Shown: in pieces, positions 60,558 to 64,000 of the stretch
Layout of the letters: each line of letters opens with the position of its first letter
How positions within the stretch are numbered: position 1 is the stretch's first letter
From: Mesorhizobium sp. B2-3-4
GTDB lineage: Bacteria > Pseudomonadota > Alphaproteobacteria > Rhizobiales > Rhizobiaceae
DNA: 64,000 bases
Reading direction: 5' to 3'
NCBI RefSeq assembly: GCF_006442315.1
Contig: NZ_VFVY01000013.1
Span: 124,001-188,000, forward strand
Made by a program: the position numbers and the translations under genes
The notes under the pieces: generated by a model
Seen by the model: only the letters and a program-made list of their open reading frames with translations
Told to the model about the DNA's origin: nothing
Database searches by the model: none

Positions 60558-61443
60558 TCTCACCGCGCCCGCTCCGATACCGGCCAAGCCGCGCGCCGGT
60601 GTCTGGCGCCGGCTGTTCAGGCGCCGCCTGGCGCTGCTCGGCCTGGTCATCGTCGCCCTTGTCGTTGCCGGCGCCGTGCTGGCGCCATGGCTGACCGGAT
60701 ACGATCCCAACGAGCAGATGTTCGACGGCCTGACCATCGAGGGCTCGCCGCTGCCGCCAAGTGCAAAATTCTGGCTGGGCACCGACCTGCTTGGCCGCGA
60801 CCTGCTGACCCGCATCCTCTATGGCGCCCGCACCTCGCTGATCATCGGCATCGTCGCCAATGGCGTCGCGCTTTTGATCGGCACGCTGGTCGGCGTCACA
60901 TCAGGCTATTTCCGTGGCTGGATCGGCAGCACACTGATGCGCTTCACCGACCTGATGATGGCCTTCCCGGCACTGCTGCTTGCCATTTGCCTGGCGGCGG
61001 TGTTCGAGCCGAGCCTGTGGATCGTCGCCATGGTCATCGCCCTGGTCAACTGGGTGCAGACAGCGCGCGTCATCTACACCGAGACCTCGTCGCTGGCGGA
61101 ACGCGAGTTCATCGACGCCGAGCGCACCATCGGCGCCGGCGCGCCGCGCATCCTGTTTCGCCACATCCTGCCGCATCTCCTGCCGACCATCATCGTCTGG
61201 GGCACGCTGGGCATCTCGACCACGGTGCTGCTGGAAGCGACGCTCTCCTTCCTCGGCATCGGCGTGCAGCCGCCGACGGCGTCCTGGGGCAACATTATCT
61301 TCGAGAACCAGACCTATTTCCAGGCAGCGCCCTGGCTGGTGTTCTTCCCCGGCGCCGCGATCCTGGCGCTGGCGCTGGCCTTCAACCTGATCGGCGACGC
61401 GCTGCGCGACATACTCGATCCGACGCAAAGAGGCCGCGCATGA
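60535..61443 (+). CDS. Peptide/nickel-type ABC transporter permease, DppC type
   Basis: This 302-residue permease has a cytoplasmic N-terminus (MTSPIAPDLTAPAPIPAKPRAG), a first membrane helix (ALLGLVIVALVVAGAVLAPWL) and the DppC signature FWLGTDLLGRDLLTRILYGARTSL. The EAA loop is DAERTIGAGAPRILFRHILPHLLP. An ATG at 60535 follows AGAGGG within the end of amiR; the frame is open to 60505. It overlaps the next permease by 4 bases. Given the AmiCR genes, the substrate may be a small amide, short peptide or related nitrogen compound. Confidence 0.9.
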   Translation: MTSPIAPDLTAPAPIPAKPRAGVWRRLFRRRLALLGLVIVALVVAGAVLAPWLTGYDPNEQMFDGLTIEGSPLPPSAKFWLGTDLLGRDLLTRILYGARTSLIIGIVANGVALLIGTLVGVTSGYFRGWIGSTLMRFTDLMMAFPALLLAICLAAVFEPSLWIVAMVIALVNWVQTARVIYTETSSLAEREFIDAERTIGAGAPRILFRHILPHLLPTIIVWGTLGISTTVLLEATLSFLGIGVQPPTASWGNIIFENQTYFQAAPWLVFFPGAAILALALAFNLIGDALRDILDPTQRGRA

Positions 61444-62360
61444 TCGCCTATCTCGGCCGCCGCCTGATCCAGTCGCTGCTCATCCTGCTCGGCGTCTCGC
61501 TGATCACCTTTGCGCTGCTCTATCTCTTGCCGGCCGACCCGGTGCGCCAGATCGCCGGTCGCAGCGCCACGCCGCAGACGGTGGAAAACATCCGCCAGCA
61601 GCTCGGCCTCGACCAACCCTTCATCGTCCAGTACTGGCATTATCTGACGAAGCTTGTCAGCGGCGATCTCGGCCGCTCCTACATCCAGCGCTCGGAAGTC
61701 ACCGAGCTCATCGTCTCGCGGCTGCCGGCGAGCCTGCTCCTGATGGCGGGCGCTATCCTCTGCGAGCTGCTGATCGGCTTGACCATGGGGCTGATCGCCG
61801 CCGTCAAACGCGGCACGGCGACCGACCAGACATTGATGGTCGCTTCCTTCGTCGGCGTCTCGGCGCCGCAATTTGTCGTCGGCCTTCTGCTGCTTTACGT
61901 CTTTGCCGTCAGGTTGAGCTGGTTTCCGATCGGCGGCTACGGCACCTGGCGCCATCTGGTGCTGCCCTCGCTCACCATGGGCATACTCGGCGCCGGCTGG
62001 TACGCGCGCATGATGCGTTCGTCGATGATCGACGTGCTGCGCCAGGACTATGTCCGCACCGCGCGTGCGAAAGGCCTGGCGCGCCGCGCCATCCTGTTCC
62101 GACACGCGCTGCCCAATGCCATCCTGCCGGTCATTGCCATGATCGGCATCGATATCGGCATCTTCATGGGCGGCATCGTCGTCGTCGAAAGCGTGTTCGG
62201 CTGGCCGGGCATCGGCCAACTCGCCTGGCAGGCCATCCAGCGTGTCGACATCCCCATCATCATGGGCGTCACGCTGGTCTCGGCCTTCGCCATCGTGCTC
62301 GGCAATCTGCTCGCCGACATCATCGCGCCGTTCATAGACCCGCGCATCAAGCTCAGATGA
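61440..62360 (+). CDS. Peptide/nickel-type ABC transporter permease, DppB type
   Basis: This 306-residue permease starts MIAYLGRRLIQSLLILLGVSLITFALLYLLPADPVR, the standard DppB/OppB N-terminus. It has the long periplasmic loop (IRQQLGLDQPFIVQYWHYL) and the EAA loop RTARAKGLARRAILFRHALPNAILP. FGWPGIGQLAWQAI is also diagnostic. The order DppC before DppB is the reverse of the classic operon. The binding-protein gene follows 34 bases later. The ATPase genes would lie beyond the window. Confidence 0.93.
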   Translation: MIAYLGRRLIQSLLILLGVSLITFALLYLLPADPVRQIAGRSATPQTVENIRQQLGLDQPFIVQYWHYLTKLVSGDLGRSYIQRSEVTELIVSRLPASLLLMAGAILCELLIGLTMGLIAAVKRGTATDQTLMVASFVGVSAPQFVVGLLLLYVFAVRLSWFPIGGYGTWRHLVLPSLTMGILGAGWYARMMRSSMIDVLRQDYVRTARAKGLARRAILFRHALPNAILPVIAMIGIDIGIFMGGIVVVESVFGWPGIGQLAWQAIQRVDIPIIMGVTLVSAFAIVLGNLLADIIAPFIDPRIKLR

Positions 62361-62394
62361 AAACCAGAAAACAACCAGAGAAAGGGAACCGTCA

Positions 62395-64000
62395 ATGAAA
62401 CGATCTTTTGGGAAACGACTTTTGGCATCCACCGTCGCGGCATCGGCGCTGGCCTTGATGCTCGGCATGACGAGCGTCCGCGCCGAGGACACGATCGATC
62501 CCAACGCCAAGCAGGGCGGCGCCATCACCATCACCTACAAGGACGATGTCGCCACGCTCGATCCGGCGATCGGCTATGACTGGCAGAACTGGTCGATGAT
62601 CAAGAGCCTGTTCGACGGGCTGATGGATTACGAGCCGGGCACCACCAACCTCAAGCCCGACCTCGCCGAAAGCTACGAGATTTCGCCCGACGGCAAGACC
62701 TTCACCTTCAAGCTGCGCCACGGCGTGAAATTCCACAATGGCCGCGAGATGACGGCCGACGACGTGAAATACTCGCTCGACCGCGTCACCAACCCGAAGA
62801 CGCAGAGCCCGGGCGCCGGTTTCTTCGGCTCGATCAAGGGCTATGACGATGTCGCCGCCGGTAAGGCCGAGACGCTGTCGGGCGTCACCGTGGTCGACCC
62901 CTATACGGTCAAGTTCGAGCTGACCCGCCCGGACGCCACCTTCCTGCATGTCATGGCCATCAACTTCTCCCATGTCGTGCCCAAGGAAGAGGTCGAGAAA
63001 TACGGCGCCGACTTCGGCAAGCATCCGGTGGGCACCGGCGCCTTCAAGCTCGCCGAATGGACGCTTGGCCAGCGCATCGTCTTCGAGCGCAATCCGGACT
63101 ATTGGCACAAGGGCCTGCCGCACCTCGACAAGATCACCTTCGAGATCGGCCAGGAGCCGATCGTGGCGCTGCTGCGCCTGCAGAAGGGCGAGATCGACGT
63201 GCCCGGCGACGGCATTCCGCCGGCCAAGTTCCAGGAGGTGATGGCCGATCCCGAGCAGAAGGCGCGCGTCGTTGAAGGCGGACAGTTGCACACGGGCTAC
63301 GTCACCATGAACACCACCATGGCGCCGTTCGACAATGTGAAGGTGCGCCAGGCCGTCAACATGGCGTTGAACAAGGCGCGCATCATCCAGATCATCAACG
63401 GCCGCGCCGTGCCGGCCAACCAGCCGCTGCCGCCGTCCATGCCGGGCTACGACAAGGACTACAAGGGCTATCCCTATGACGTCGCCAAGGCCAAGGCGCT
63501 GCTGGCCGAGGCAGGGCATCCCGATGGTTTCGACACGCAATTGTTCGTCATGAACACCGACCCCAACCCGCGCATCGCCCAGGCGATCCAGCAGGACCTG
63601 GCGGCGATCGGCATCAAGGCCAGCATCCAGTCGCTGGCCCAGGCCAACGTCATCGCCGCCGGCGGCGACAAGGCCGGCGCGCCGATGATCTGGTCGGGGG
63701 GCATGGCCTGGATCGCCGACTTCCCCGATCCTTCGAACTTCTACGGCCCGATCCTCGGCTGCGCCGGCGCGGTGCCCGGCGGCTGGAACTGGTCGTGGTA
63801 TTGCAACAAGGATCTCGACGCCAAGGCGGCGGAAGCCGACTCGGTGGTCGATCCGGCGAAGGCGGTCGAGCGCGACAAGATGTGGAGCGCCATCTACGAC
63901 AAGGTGATGGAGGACGCGCCTTGGGCGCCTGTGTTCAACGAGCAGCGCTTCACCATGAAATCCGCGCGAATGGGCGGTGCCGACAACCTCTATGTCGACC
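62395..64000 (+). CDS. ABC transporter substrate-binding protein, family 5 (3' truncated)
   Basis: An ATG at 62395 with AAAGGGAAC upstream opens a frame that is still open at the end of the window, giving 535 residues so far. A signal peptide (MKRSFGKRLLASTVAASALAL..., cleavage after VRA near residue 32) is followed by GGAITITYKDDVATLDPAIGYDWQNW. The family-5 block follows (SYEISPDGKTFTFKLRHGVKFHNGREMTADDVKYSLDR). These proteins bind peptides, opines, glutathione or nickel chelates. Full members are usually 500-550 residues, so little is missing. Confidence 0.92.
   Translation, partial: MKRSFGKRLLASTVAASALALMLGMTSVRAEDTIDPNAKQGGAITITYKDDVATLDPAIGYDWQNWSMIKSLFDGLMDYEPGTTNLKPDLAESYEISPDGKTFTFKLRHGVKFHNGREMTADDVKYSLDRVTNPKTQSPGAGFFGSIKGYDDVAAGKAETLSGVTVVDPYTVKFELTRPDATFLHVMAINFSHVVPKEEVEKYGADFGKHPVGTGAFKLAEWTLGQRIVFERNPDYWHKGLPHLDKITFEIGQEPIVALLRLQKGEIDVPGDGIPPAKFQEVMADPEQKARVVEGGQLHTGYVTMNTTMAPFDNVKVRQAVNMALNKARIIQIINGRAVPANQPLPPSMPGYDKDYKGYPYDVAKAKALLAEAGHPDGFDTQLFVMNTDPNPRIAQAIQQDLAAIGIKASIQSLAQANVIAAGGDKAGAPMIWSGGMAWIADFPDPSNFYGPILGCAGAVPGGWNWSWYCNKDLDAKAAEADSVVDPAKAVERDKMWSAIYDKVMEDAPWAPVFNEQRFTMKSARMGGADNLYVD

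Noticed and set aside
1..64000. CRISPR array, tRNA, rRNA, complete insertion sequence or integrase gene
   Set aside because: No regularly spaced repeats, cloverleaf candidates, rRNA-like segments or transposase/integrase motifs were noticed on either strand.

Overview
The window is about 64% GC, has densely packed operons with ATGA/GTGA overlaps, frequent GTG/TTG starts and many ABC transporters, and carries an hpa homoprotocatechuate cluster. This is the style of a soil- or plant-associated alphaproteobacterium of the order Rhizobiales, most like Mesorhizobium. That placement is inferred from gene content and sequence style only; there is no rRNA or other phylogenetic marker in the window.

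Layout. 1-4.2 kb: the 3' end of a cysteine-rich repeat protein, rpe, and a GntR regulator next to malonyl-CoA synthetase (matB). 4.25-15.85 kb: a divergent amino-sugar locus. Leftward run nagK, a GntR/UTRA regulator, a SIS-domain GlcN6P deaminase, nagA and a FAD oxidoreductase. Rightward run murQ, a complete sugar ABC transporter and a Gfo/Idh/MocA dehydrogenase. The shared intergenic region holds one TGGTATT-N4-TGGTATT tandem box facing each operon. 15.9-27 kb: an FAH/SDR pair resembling non-phosphorylating deoxysugar acid catabolism, an ALDH16-type double aldehyde dehydrogenase with deoC, an MdtA/MdtC-like RND efflux pair, and fpr. 27-36.7 kb: hydantoinase/oxoprolinase hyuAB, an orphan amino-acid binding protein, a GcvT-family protein, a Fic module, and metQNI.

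36.9-47.7 kb: a divergent catabolic locus that I think is the least described part of the window. A leftward APC permease-cytochrome P450-ALDH operon faces a rightward operon of IclR regulator, Tm-1-like protein, HAD hydrolase, omega-aminotransferase, an AGXT2L-family PLP phospho-lyase homologue and an APH-fold kinase. The last two recall the vertebrate hydroxylysine kinase / phosphohydroxylysine phospho-lyase pair. 47.7-56.2 kb: hpa genes for 4-hydroxyphenylacetate and homoprotocatechuate degradation (hpaH, G, D, E, F, R, C, B, A), with a near-perfect palindrome between hpaF and hpaR and a repeated mobile-type inverted repeat between hpaR and hpaC.

56.4-58.6 kb: a lower-GC accessory patch. 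On the minus strand it holds a RelE/HI1419-like toxin gene broken by a one-base frameshift, its HI1420-like antitoxin, and a 462-residue protein with a C-terminal Apea-like HEPN RxxxxH motif. A perfect 16-bp palindrome lies just upstream of the toxin. 58.8-64 kb: an AmiC-like ligand sensor and AmiR-like ANTAR antiterminator head an operon with a peptide/nickel-type ABC transporter, whose binding-protein gene runs off the end of the window.
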